DNA of 10,289 nucleotides, taken from Nitrososphaerales archaeon TH5894 (GTDB taxonomy: Archaea; Thermoproteota; Nitrososphaeria; Nitrososphaerales; Nitrososphaeraceae). Shown here in pieces: positions 1 through 5,839 of this stretch. The notes beneath the pieces were generated by a model. It was not told where the DNA came from and ran no database searches. It was given only the letters and a program-made list of their open reading frames with translations. How positions within the stretch are numbered: position 1 is the first letter of the stretch; every line of letters starts with the position of its first letter. The stretch is from the NCBI GenBank assembly GCA_014523485.1, contig JAATVK010000277.1, positions 1 through 10,289 on the forward strand. The letters run 5' to 3'. The translations under genes were made by a program, and so were the position numbers.

Positions 1-111
1 TATAGGTTAATGTCTAACATAATATTTAATTATAATATAAAAAAGAGGAAGTTCAAATGTAATAATATGCAACAATAATTAGAATCATAATTTTTGAATA
101 TATCAAATTGT

Positions 112-131
112 CAGTTAAACACAGTTAAACA
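112..131. repeat. Perfect 10-bp tandem duplication
   Basis: CAGTTAAACA occurs twice back to back. The second copy runs directly into a start codon at 133-135 that opens a 19-codon frame (133-192, beginning MKKNNEFNLYL). That frame is too short to be called a gene without homologues. The repeat may be a simple replication-slippage duplication. Apart from this, positions 1-202 show only A+T-rich sequence downstream of the nuclease gene. Confidence 0.5.
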
Positions 132-202
132 CATGAAAAAAAATAACGAATTTAATCTATACTTGAGTCAATTATATTCTACTAACTATTAAATAAATTC
201 AT

Positions 203-672
203 TTAATGGCAATGAGGCTTTGTCCACTCTTCATTTGAAAATTCTGAGATATCACAATATGTAGAATATATTGTTGCCAATTTATTTTCTATTAATTCTT
301 TATTCAGATTTATTCCATCACAATAAACTACACCAAGCTCTCTTCCATATCTGTCTCCTCTTCGCTGTCCATCATCAATATCAACTTCACCTTTTTTATT
401 TAGACATAAACTTTGAACTAATTTCTTGGCTTTCATATATCCTTCTTGACCTCGTTCCGGAGTATTTACTAATGATAATCTTATTCGATTATCATTGATA
501 TCTAATGTATCACCATCAACAATATGATTAACTATCCCTTCAAATTCTATATTATCGTGTTTTTTATTCTCTTGTTTATAATTTGTTTTGAATAGTGCAT
601 AAATAGAAAAGAATATAATAATTGATAAAATGATAATGATAAAAAATAATTTTTATTTTTTACAATATTCAT
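203..672 (-). pseudogene. Membrane-anchored staphylococcal-nuclease-like (thermonuclease) protein, frameshifted
   Basis: The minus-strand frame from 652 to 203 reads as a complete SNase domain. It has the metal/active-site stretch HIVDGDTLDI, then IRLSLVNTPE (matching Arg35 and Glu43 of staphylococcal nuclease, with Asn where Asp40 would be), then DRYGRELGVVY (matching Arg87) and a C-terminus ending near EEWTKPHCH. Before it lies a hydrophobic segment (LFFIIIILSIIIFFSIYALF), a probable signal anchor, so the enzyme would act outside the cell or at its surface and cut DNA or RNA with Ca2+. No start codon exists in this frame upstream of 436, and a TAA lies at 653-655. An ATG at 672 in another frame gives MNIVKNKN. 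One extra A in the A-run at about 650-654 would join it to the anchor. A TATA-like box sits 27 bases before that ATG, which supports it as the true start. This is either a recent pseudogene or a homopolymer sequencing error. Confidence 0.82.
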
Positions 673-679
673 AATCGTT

Positions 680-869
680 TTAATTAAGAACTTTGATTAT
701 ATTACTATTTGTAATAACTTTATTACATTTATTATCAAATATGCAAATTGTATTTTCATTTTTCAATTTTATTTTTGATTTACTATCCTTTACTGTCAAT
801 TCTTGGGAATTTACATTTCAAATACTGATATCTCTATTATTAGTAATGTTAGAATAAAAATTTTTTAAT
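680..869 (-). pseudogene. Remnant of a small secreted protein gene upstream of the nuclease
   Basis: On the minus strand a signal-peptide-like stretch (KIFILTLLIIEISVFEM, about 864-814) ends at a stop. The neighbouring frame then continues as NSQELTVKDSKSKIKLKN and later CIFDNKCNKVIT, to a TAA at 680-682. Joining them needs one added base near 812, and another A in the A-run at 861-866. The codon at the position predicted for a leaderless start (869-867) is ATT, one change from ATG, and lies 26 bases after the box TATATATTT (891-899). The frame is rich in Lys, Asp and Asn, as expected of an exported protein. Its end is 8 bases before the nuclease start, so the nuclease promoter lies inside this remnant. 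The family is not recognised. The alternative is chance open frames in A+T-rich DNA. Confidence 0.4.
695..705 (-). promoter_or_regulatory. TATA-like box for the nuclease gene
   Basis: Read on the minus strand this is GTAATATAATC, with the TATA core centred about 27 bases before the ATG at 672. That spacing suits a leaderless archaeal transcript and supports the frameshifted start rather than the internal ATG at 436. Confidence 0.5.
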
Positions 870-926
870 ATTTTTATAAATTATTCACCAAAATATATAC
901 CGTTTGTTTTAATCCTCTATAATCTC

Positions 927-1079
927 TTACATAATATCACGATTGACAAGTCTGTCATAGCCTCCAATTCTTCTAGAGGGTGTCCCATTTTTGGGTCATT
1001 CTAAAAGACTATGACGAATAGTCATCTCATAGGTTCTAATAGTAAATCTATTAAGCAATAAGGGTTTAGTACTCCATCC
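927..1079 (-). pseudogene. Unrecognised coding fragment with one internal stop
   Basis: The minus-strand frame from 1079 to the TAA at 927-929 has a strongly protein-like composition (LLLNRFTIRTYEMTIRHSLL, then PKNGTPSRRIGGYDRLVNRD) and is broken only by TGA at 996-998. A TAG at 1080-1082 closes it upstream and no start codon was found. The G+C content is visibly higher than in the flanks. Arg, Glu and Asp content suggests a soluble protein. The family is not recognised. The opposite strand also has readable stretches here, so the strand is probable rather than certain. Confidence 0.38.
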
Positions 1080-1114
1080 CTATATCATTATTTAATCATG
1101 TGAAATGATTGAAA

Positions 1115-1123
1115 CTTAAATAC
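1115..1123 (+). promoter_or_regulatory. TATA-like box for the response regulator gene
   Basis: CTTAAATAC is centred about 29 bases before the ATG at 1148 and resembles the archaeal box TTTAWATA. A second T/A-rich stretch (TTTTATATT, 1126-1134) is too close to the ATG to serve a start there. Confidence 0.35.
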
Positions 1124-1147
1124 GATTTTATATTAAACTAGTTAATA

Positions 1148-1525
1148 ATGTTTAACAAATCTATCATCATAGTTGATGATGACCCAGATTTAATTAATGT
1201 ATATAGCGAGGCCTTAAAAATGAGTGGTTACGATGTTTCTAGTTTTACTGATCCTTCTTTGGCATATCAACATATCAAGGAAAATACTAATCGATACTCA
1301 TTAGTAATTACCGGTGACAAAATGCCTGACAGGAATGGATTATTTCTCGGTACTAAACTCTTAGAAATAAATCCAAAGCTAAATGTAATCATAATGAGTG
1401 ATTTCGGTGACTTGAAATGTAATTATAAATTTAATTTACTTAAAAAACGTGTTTCGATATTTAAACTAATTAGTGCAGTGAATGAAAGTATATCAAAATC
1501 TATTTCACATGGGGATAAAATCTAA
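1148..1525 (+). CDS. Stand-alone receiver-domain (response regulator) protein lacking the phosphoacceptor Asp
   Basis: The 125-residue product is a single CheY-like receiver domain with no output domain, the usual length for such archaeal proteins. The acidic pocket is intact (SIIIVDDDPD, Asp10-Asp12). So are the switch Ser84 (VIIMSDFGD) and a Lys near position 100 (LLKKRVSIFKL). The normal strand-3 motif is T-D-x-K-M-P, but here it is T55-G56-D57-K58-M59-P60. The phosphorylated Asp is therefore Gly, with an Asp one residue later. Pro is also missing from the usual Lys-Pro pair (KR here). The codon is GGT at 1313-1315, one base from GAT. A cytoplasmic signalling role is expected from the family. 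Phosphorylation is doubtful, so it may act as a phosphorylation-independent partner or be decaying. Similar remnants lie at 1897-2061 and possibly 3014-3118. Confidence 0.88.
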   Translation: MFNKSIIIVDDDPDLINVYSEALKMSGYDVSSFTDPSLAYQHIKENTNRYSLVITGDKMPDRNGLFLGTKLLEINPKLNVIIMSDFGDLKCNYKFNLLKKRVSIFKLISAVNESISKSISHGDKI

Positions 1526-1896
1526 ATTAAATTCGTGACTTAATGAAAATTTTGGTCTATTGATTCACCAAGTATTTAAAATTGTTATCGATTTTTCGTT
1601 GATAAACTATAAAGTTTATGAGTTTGTAATAACATAGAATGTCTCAAGTCAAGTAATTAAAACTTCGAACTACAAACTATTTTTAAATGAAGCAAATTTA
1701 ATGAAAAATATTATTCAACGTGGCTTATCAAAACACTAAATAGACATTACAACTCTATAGAGCTGTATAAAACTTTCAAAACCTTTTTTGGATAATCAAT
1801 AATATACTCTTCCTCTTAAAATCATTATTGTTACTTAGGTAATTTTACCATTCAACAATCAATAGTCTTATTCTACATTCTCGTGTTATAATATAA
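1526..1896. other. Gene-poor stretch downstream of the response regulator
   Basis: No supported gene was found. The best readable piece is a plus-strand frame at 1691-1795 (NEKYYSTWLIKTLNRHYNS) after several in-frame stops, too weak to call. A short perfect inverted repeat GGTAA-TT-TTACC lies at 1839-1850. Confidence 0.3.
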
Positions 1897-2061
1897 AAAA
1901 ATCTCCTTGTCGTTGAGGACAGTCGTCCTTGTGGGTGTTAGAGAATATCTTTAATACTCAAAAAATCTGTAATCTTTTTATTTTTTATTGTAAATATATT
2001 ATATTACACAACTATATCCGAAAAAGAAGTTAACACAATGGGTGTTATGTGGCTAATTTAA
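1897..2061 (+). pseudogene. Probable decayed response-regulator receiver domain
   Basis: After a TAA at 1894-1896 the plus-strand frame reads KNLLVVEDSRPCGC, then TAG (1939-1941), then RISLILKKSVIFLF and later YYTTISEKEV, ending at TAA 2059-2061. LLVVEDS is the typical first strand and acidic pocket of a receiver domain, and RISLILKK falls where helix 1 would be. The YTTISEKE stretch fits the position of helix 2 in the intact protein at 1148-1525 (YQHIKENT). No start codon remains and the phosphoacceptor region is missing. The call rests mainly on the first motif. The alternative is a chance match in A+T-rich DNA. Confidence 0.35.
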
Positions 2062-2069
2062 CACCCATT
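2037..2069 (-). terminator. Perfect 11-bp hairpin, likely terminator of the small minus-strand gene
   Basis: AATGGGTGTTA (2037-2047) and TAACACCCATT (2059-2069) are perfect inverted repeats around an 11-base loop. Read on the minus strand the hairpin begins 8 bases after the stop codon at 2078-2080 and is followed by a T-rich run (CTTCTTTTTC). An alternative stem exists: TAACAC (2031-2036) can pair with GTGTTA (2042-2047), so two mutually exclusive folds are possible. Confidence 0.5.
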
Positions 2070-2077
2070 CATTTATT

Positions 2078-2266
2078 TTACCAACAATCAATCGATGCTA
2101 AAAATCCATACTTTGTATAATATTCTGCTGTTGTCCAAGATTCATCTGTTAGCATATCATGAACTAACATAAAAAATAACATACCAATAAAAAAATACTA
2201 AATCAAAGAAATATCCATTTTAATAATTTTTAATAGAGTTTTTGTAGCCTTTGCAGATAACATCAT
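2078..2266 (-). pseudogene. Small single-span membrane protein gene interrupted by one amber codon
   Basis: From ATG 2266 the minus strand reads MMLSAKATKTLLKIIKMDIS and then LI, TAG (2198-2200), YFFIGMLFFMLVHDML and TDESWTTAEYYTKYGFLAS, ending IDCW at TAA 2078-2080. That is 62 codons counting the amber. The layout is a basic N-terminus, one hydrophobic span covering the TAG, and a soluble acidic/aromatic tail. A TATA-like box is centred 27 bases upstream and a hairpin lies just downstream, so the transcription unit looks whole. TAG is one base from Trp, Tyr, Leu, Gln, Ser, Lys or Glu codons. A recent nonsense mutation is most likely. Readthrough, or a shorter product starting at ATG 2182 (34 residues), is possible. 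The family is not recognised. Confidence 0.5.
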
Positions 2267-2288
2267 TAACTAAGACTGTAAGTTGGGC

Positions 2289-2297
2289 TATATAATT
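2289..2297 (-). promoter_or_regulatory. TATA-like box for the amber-interrupted membrane gene
   Basis: Minus-strand AATTATATA is centred about 27 bases before the ATG at 2266, the spacing seen before several other starts in this window. Confidence 0.4.
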
Positions 2298-3013
2298 ATT
2301 ATAATACATAAGTCGAACTGAATTAAAGAACGATATATCAACAAAACCAAATTTTCCAAAAAATATAACCCTACTTTATATAAATACAACTTACCGACTT
2401 TGAATATAAGATAGAAGAATTAAACACTAATCATGTGAATAAAAAAGACAAGTTGTTATTGTTATTTATCTTATAAACAAATTATAATTATAGAAAAATT
2501 CTCAATGCAAGAGAGAGAATAAATAAAAAGCTATAGTTTCATGGAAAATTAATAAAATATAGAGGTATTGTATATTTAATCCAATGAAATTCTCATTCAT
2601 TATAGTTTTATTATAAAAATAGATGCCAAGACAACGATTTTATCCATCGACTCAACACCTACACAGTATTTGAGACTTACATCCCTCCTTCTGTATAATA
2701 TTATAATCTACAAAGTATAAAATAGTTGGATAACATTTAATAGTAAAGGTTAAGATAATCTACGAGCAAAACCTTGAAAATAGTATCTTCTTTCGAGATG
2801 ATATCTAAAAATTGCTTTTATTATAAAATCAATATACACAATTGGAATTTATGATTTTGTCTTGTATCTTATTTCTATCATCGTTTTCTATCAAATTTTA
2901 TAGATCATAACGTCCTTAACCTTATATCTTTTTATTCATTCATTTACTTGTGATAAATGAGTTAATTTCACTATAATCACATTAAACAATATAAAAAACT
3001 AAATTTAATAAAC
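2298..3013. other. Long gene-poor stretch with short readable fragments
   Basis: No gene can be supported. Short coding-like pieces occur without starts or length. On the plus strand a frame reads ERYINKTKFSKKYNPTLYKY (about 2323-2382). On the minus strand a frame reads DIISKEDTIFKVLLVDYLNL (about 2750-2811, opposite another readable plus-strand frame). These may be remains of decayed genes or chance. Confidence 0.3.
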
Positions 3014-3118
3014 ATGATCAAAAGAGTATTGGTTGTTCCTCACTAAAAGAAATTATTTAAATATGACCTAGAGAATGAAGAACAGCATGTCATATTAAAA
3101 ATCATTATAAAGTCTTAA
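3014..3118 (+). pseudogene. Possible second receiver-domain remnant
   Basis: ATG 3014 opens MIKRVLVVPH, then TAA (3044-3046), and the same frame continues KKLFKYDLENEEQHVILK to TAA 3116-3118. RVLVV fits strand 1 of a receiver domain, and LFKYDLENEEQHV lines up residue for residue in length with VYSEALKMSGYDV of the intact regulator at 1148-1525. The acidic pair is gone and about three residues are missing. A TATA-like box (ATATAAAAA, about 2989-2997) precedes the ATG. The homology is an inference from pattern only. Confidence 0.28.
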
Positions 3119-3488
3119 CTATTGTCATAATAAGTTAAAGTTCTCTATCATTGGTAAATTTATAATTTTTTTAATATTATGATAATGATATGGTGAATAG
3201 ACAAACGTCAATAATAAGGCAAGTATCCCAATTACCATTTAAGAATATCGCTATGTAAAAAATAAAGTTGTCATAGTGCCAAATTAAGATCATAATAGTA
3301 TAAACATTAAATAAAGATTTCAGATTTGCTATACAAAAAATAGTGAATGTATATTATCCATCTAATAATTCAACAAAATTAAGTTAATTTATGTTACAAT
3401 ATAAGATTAATGACCATTATTTAATAATAAAAATCTTAACCATTTCAAACAAGTTCACCAAACAAAAAAATAAGAAAATATTTTCTGA
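3119..3488. other. Gene-poor stretch
   Basis: Nothing supportable. A plus-strand frame at about 3196-3285 has protein-like pieces (TNVNNKASIPITI, EYRYVKNKVVIVPN) separated by a stop, which is too little to call. Confidence 0.3.
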
Positions 3489-3671
3489 GAGAAATATAGA
3501 TGGAAGCTGGAAATAAGAGAAGGAAACAACAAAAATTGAAATTAAAGATATCCTGATGCTTATTGTGGTGGTTCAAGCGATTACAATAATATCTCAATAG
3601 ATCGTAAATTCCAAATGGAAAAAGAACAATATCATGCAGATTATGTAATAGATAAACCTGGCGAAAAATAG
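3489..3671 (+). pseudogene. Decayed gene, C-terminal part readable
   Basis: One plus-strand frame reads EKYRWKLEIREGNNKN, TGA (3537-3539), Asn, TAA (3543-3545), then RYPDAYCGGSSDYNNISIDR and KFQMEKEQYHADYVIDKPGE to TAG 3669-3671. Composition and codon use look like genuine coding sequence: charged, Gly and Asp rich, mostly purine-first codons. No start codon was found and a TGA closes the frame upstream at 3486-3488. The family is not recognised. The remnant ends 99 bases before the intact gene at 3771 on the same strand. Confidence 0.5.
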
Positions 3672-3770
3672 ATTTAGGCATCTTTATAATAAAAAAATTG
3701 AGTTTCAAGCAATAATTTATAATTTTGATAATAATACATCCGTTATTAATAAAGAAAACAAAATAATAGT

Positions 3771-4442
3771 ATGAATGATCGTCAGGATAATAAGAATAAT
3801 CAAATAACACACCGAAAAAGGAATATGCAACAAAGAGCGTTACAATCATCAATATCAGATATATCTAATAAGCAACAAATTGTATCTACGCAAGTTCTAC
3901 CTAATAGAAGAAGCGAGATCGAACAATTTTTAAAATTATTTGGATATAACTCTGAAAAAACTATACTTCAAGTGCATTTGATTGGTTTTTTTAGAAAAAA
4001 AAATTTAAATCAAAGAGAAATAGAACAAAAATCAAAATCAGTTAAGAGATATGGAGGAACTTCCTTTATAGTAGTCGGAAGAACATATGATCCTGCAATT
4101 ATGGAAAATGTAATTAGACCAAAAAGAAAAGATCCTTTAGAATCAAGTCCTGGATATATAGGATATCTTTGGAAGGATAAGAACTTTCAAAATAAATCAC
4201 CTCATGAATTAATTCCACTTGATTTTACTCCTGTACATTTACCATATCCTAATGATTGGAAAAAAATGTTTGCAACGAAAGGATTCTTGATAGCAATGCA
4301 TGTTCCTACGTCATTTGTAAAAGATAAAAATAAGATTACAAGAGCACTTTATCGTATTGCAAAAAATAGGTTTGACGTAAGAAAAGAATGGAATTTCCTT
4401 AATGATATCAAGAATTTAGGTTATAATATTCACACTTACTAA
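3771..4442 (+). CDS. Unrecognised basic protein, 223 residues
   Basis: This is a long open frame with normal amino-acid composition. Residues 1-45 are polar and rich in Asn, Gln, Arg and Ser (likely disordered). From about residue 46 (RRSEIEQFLKLFGYN) a compact domain seems to follow, with hydrophobic strands such as TILQVHLIGFF, TSFIVVGRTYDP, and GFLIAMHVPTSFV near residue 170. A Lys/Arg-rich helix-like tail (ITRALYRIAKNRFDVRKEW) follows. There are no cysteines, no signal peptide and no membrane span. The protein is clearly basic, so nucleic-acid binding is possible but unproven. A weak TATA-like stretch (TATTAATAA, about 3744-3752) lies 23 bases before the ATG. An internal ATG at 3825 would remove the first 18 residues. 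The gene converges on msrA. No family or catalytic motif was recognised. Confidence 0.72.
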   Translation: MNDRQDNKNNQITHRKRNMQQRALQSSISDISNKQQIVSTQVLPNRRSEIEQFLKLFGYNSEKTILQVHLIGFFRKKNLNQREIEQKSKSVKRYGGTSFIVVGRTYDPAIMENVIRPKRKDPLESSPGYIGYLWKDKNFQNKSPHELIPLDFTPVHLPYPNDWKKMFATKGFLIAMHVPTSFVKDKNKITRALYRIAKNRFDVRKEWNFLNDIKNLGYNIHTY

Positions 4443-4561
4443 AAAATTAATTATTAAATTCAGTCGTTAGATATTACATTTCATATTCTCAAATATCTAC
4501 TAGCTCCTATAGCGTCAATCGAGATTCTTCTTTGACTTACATCTATTATTAACATTATTTT

Positions 4562-4576
4562 TTAGACTATGTCTAA
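4562..4576. terminator. Hairpin between convergent genes
   Basis: TTAGAC-TAT-GTCTAA is a perfect 6-bp inverted repeat with a 3-base loop. It is preceded by a T-run and followed by an A-rich stretch, midway between the 3' ends of the gene at 3771-4442 and msrA. It could serve as a terminator for either strand. A 22-codon frame starting inside it (ATG 4569, to 4637) is not supported as a gene. Confidence 0.3.
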
Positions 4577-4703
4577 TAATAAAAATTCGAAGGCAAGGAA
4601 GTCTGGCACTACTCGGAATAACGTCTTATTAAATTGAATTGGATTTAACCCATAATATTATTTCATAAGATTCATACAATAATATCCTAATCATTAATAG
4701 AAG

Positions 4704-5270
4704 CTACTTATTATATTCTTCTTTTACTTCATTCCTATATTTTTGAAGCAGCTTATGTAGTTTGGGATTAATAACAAAATTGCAATATGGATCATCTTTA
4801 TGTTTTTCATAGTAATCTTTATGATAATTCTCCGCAGTATAAAAATTCTTAAAAGGGGTAATTTCTGTCACAATTGGATCTTTGTAAATTTCTTCTTTTT
4901 CTAGGTCTTTTTTTGATTTCTCTGCAATCTCCTTTTGTTTTTCATCATGATAAAAGATTGCAGACCTGTATTGAGTGCCAATATCATTACCTTGTCTATT
5001 AAGCGTTGTCGGATCGTGAGTATGCCAAAAAATATCAAGGATCTTTTCAAAAGGGATAACTTGGGGATCAAATTCTAGTTGAATTGATTCTGCATGACCA
5101 GATTTACCAGTGCATACTTCCTCATAAGAGGGATTTTTTAATGTTCCTCCAGTGTATCCAGGTAAAATAGACTTGACACCTTTAATTTTTTTGAAGATTG
5201 CTTCTGTACACCAAAAACAGCCATTGGCAAATGTAGCTATTTCAGTTTTATTTTTATTATTATTATTCAT
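4704..5270 (-). CDS. msrA: Peptide-methionine (S)-S-oxide reductase MsrA
   Basis: The 188-residue product reduces the S-epimer of methionine sulfoxide in proteins and free methionine in the cytoplasm, using thioredoxin-type reductant. The family signature GCFWCTEAIF is at residues 17-26, with Cys18 the catalytic nucleophile. Further conserved blocks are GYTGG, GHAESI, the HTHDPTTLNRQGNDIGTQYR segment and AENYHKDYYEKH. Cys163 near the C-terminus (DPYCNFVI) and Cys21 are candidate resolving cysteines. Length is normal for the family and all core motifs are intact. The N-terminus carries an Asn-rich run (MNNNNKNK) from repeated AAT codons. The ATG directly abuts the msrB stop codon (TAA then ATG), so the two genes are very probably co-transcribed and translationally coupled. 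Confidence 0.97.
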   Translation of the reverse strand: MNNNNKNKTEIATFANGCFWCTEAIFKKIKGVKSILPGYTGGTLKNPSYEEVCTGKSGHAESIQLEFDPQVIPFEKILDIFWHTHDPTTLNRQGNDIGTQYRSAIFYHDEKQKEIAEKSKKDLEKEEIYKDPIVTEITPFKNFYTAENYHKDYYEKHKDDPYCNFVINPKLHKLLQKYRNEVKEEYNK

Positions 5271-5648
5271 TTATTTTGGTAACTCCTTGTCCTTTGGGAT
5301 AAAACGGATAGATAATGAATTGACACATTCCCGTGTATTCTTGTCTGTCAACTGCTCTCCAAGAAACTCATGTCCTAAATGCGCATTGCAATTTGCGCAT
5401 TCAATTTCTGTTCTTACTCCATCAGGATCAGGAACATGCTTTATTGCATTGGGAAAATATTCATCAAAGCTTGGCCATCCACATCCAGAATCAAATTTGC
5501 TTTTTGATGAAAAGAGAGGCATATTACACCTGCGACAGATAAATGTTCCCTCTTCGTAAAAATTGTCATATTCACCAGTAAAAGGAGGTTCAGTTGCTTT
5601 ATATATAATGACTCGTTCTTCCTCTGGGTTTAGTTTATTGTAATTCAT
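5271..5648 (-). CDS. msrB: Peptide-methionine (R)-S-oxide reductase MsrB
   Basis: The product reduces the R-epimer of protein methionine sulfoxide, complementing MsrA. From ATG 5648 it has 125 residues beginning MNYNKLNPEEERVIIYKATE, where the family normally starts. Zinc-binding pairs are Cys38/Cys41 (CRRC) and Cys84/Cys87 (CANC). Cys56 in SGCGWPSF is a likely resolving Cys, and the catalytic Cys108 lies in RECVNSLSIRFIP, with the conserved GHEF block before it. The frame is open up to an ATG at 5714, which would add 22 basic residues. The internal start is preferred because of the family alignment and a purine-rich AAGGAAAG about 9 bases before it. msrA follows with no gap. A promoter probably lies between 5715 and 5760, shared with the divergent P-II-like gene. 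Confidence 0.95.
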   Translation of the reverse strand: MNYNKLNPEEERVIIYKATEPPFTGEYDNFYEEGTFICRRCNMPLFSSKSKFDSGCGWPSFDEYFPNAIKHVPDPDGVRTEIECANCNAHLGHEFLGEQLTDKNTRECVNSLSIRFIPKDKELPK

Positions 5649-5748
5649 ACTAATAACTTTCCTTAACAGATTTTTGAACCTTCTGATTTCTTGTAATATT
5701 TTGTAATATAGCAATCATATCTAGTTTTAATTGATTTTTTGTATTTAC

Positions 5749-5758
5749 AAATAAACTT
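5749..5758 (-). promoter_or_regulatory. Possible TATA box for the msrB-msrA operon
   Basis: Minus-strand AGTTTATTTG is the best TATA-like match upstream of msrB. Transcription would begin near 5730, leaving a leader of about 80 bases before ATG 5648, unlike the leaderless arrangement inferred elsewhere in the window. Confidence 0.25.
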
Positions 5759-5839
5759 CTTATTTTAGATTGAAAGATTAAATCTATAAATTATCAGCTG
5801 ATAAATTCTATTAACAAATACTTTATTACTTTCGATTGG

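Noticed and set aside
271..498. Plus-strand frame starting MLPIYFLLILYSDLF
   Set aside because: It is antisense to the SNase domain, whose active-site residues identify the coding strand.
741..857. 38-codon hydrophobic plus-strand frame starting MQIVFSFFNFIF
   Set aside because: It is the complement of a Lys/Asn-rich minus-strand frame with better composition. Phe/Leu/Ile-rich frames are the usual shadow of such genes.
954..1015. Cloverleaf-like arrangement: GTCATAG pairing with CTATGAC around two short hairpins
   Set aside because: The total length and loop pattern do not fit a tRNA, and the segment lies inside a better supported minus-strand coding fragment (927-1079).
1911..1930. Short inverted repeat AGGAC-AGTC-GTCCT
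   Set aside because: It lies within the receiver-like remnant (codons of VVEDSRP), is only 5 bp, and has no terminator or operator context.
3445..3852. Long minus-strand frame rich in Tyr, Phe and Ile
   Set aside because: It overlaps the start of the gene at 3771-4442 and the remnant at 3489-3671 on the other strand, and its composition is typical of an antisense shadow.
4569..4637. 22-codon frame starting MSNNKNSKARKSGTTRNN
   Set aside because: It is readable but very short, begins inside a hairpin, and has no clear promoter. Kept only as a note.
5152..5559. Plus-strand frames across msrA and msrB
   Set aside because: They are antisense to two genes with complete catalytic motifs.
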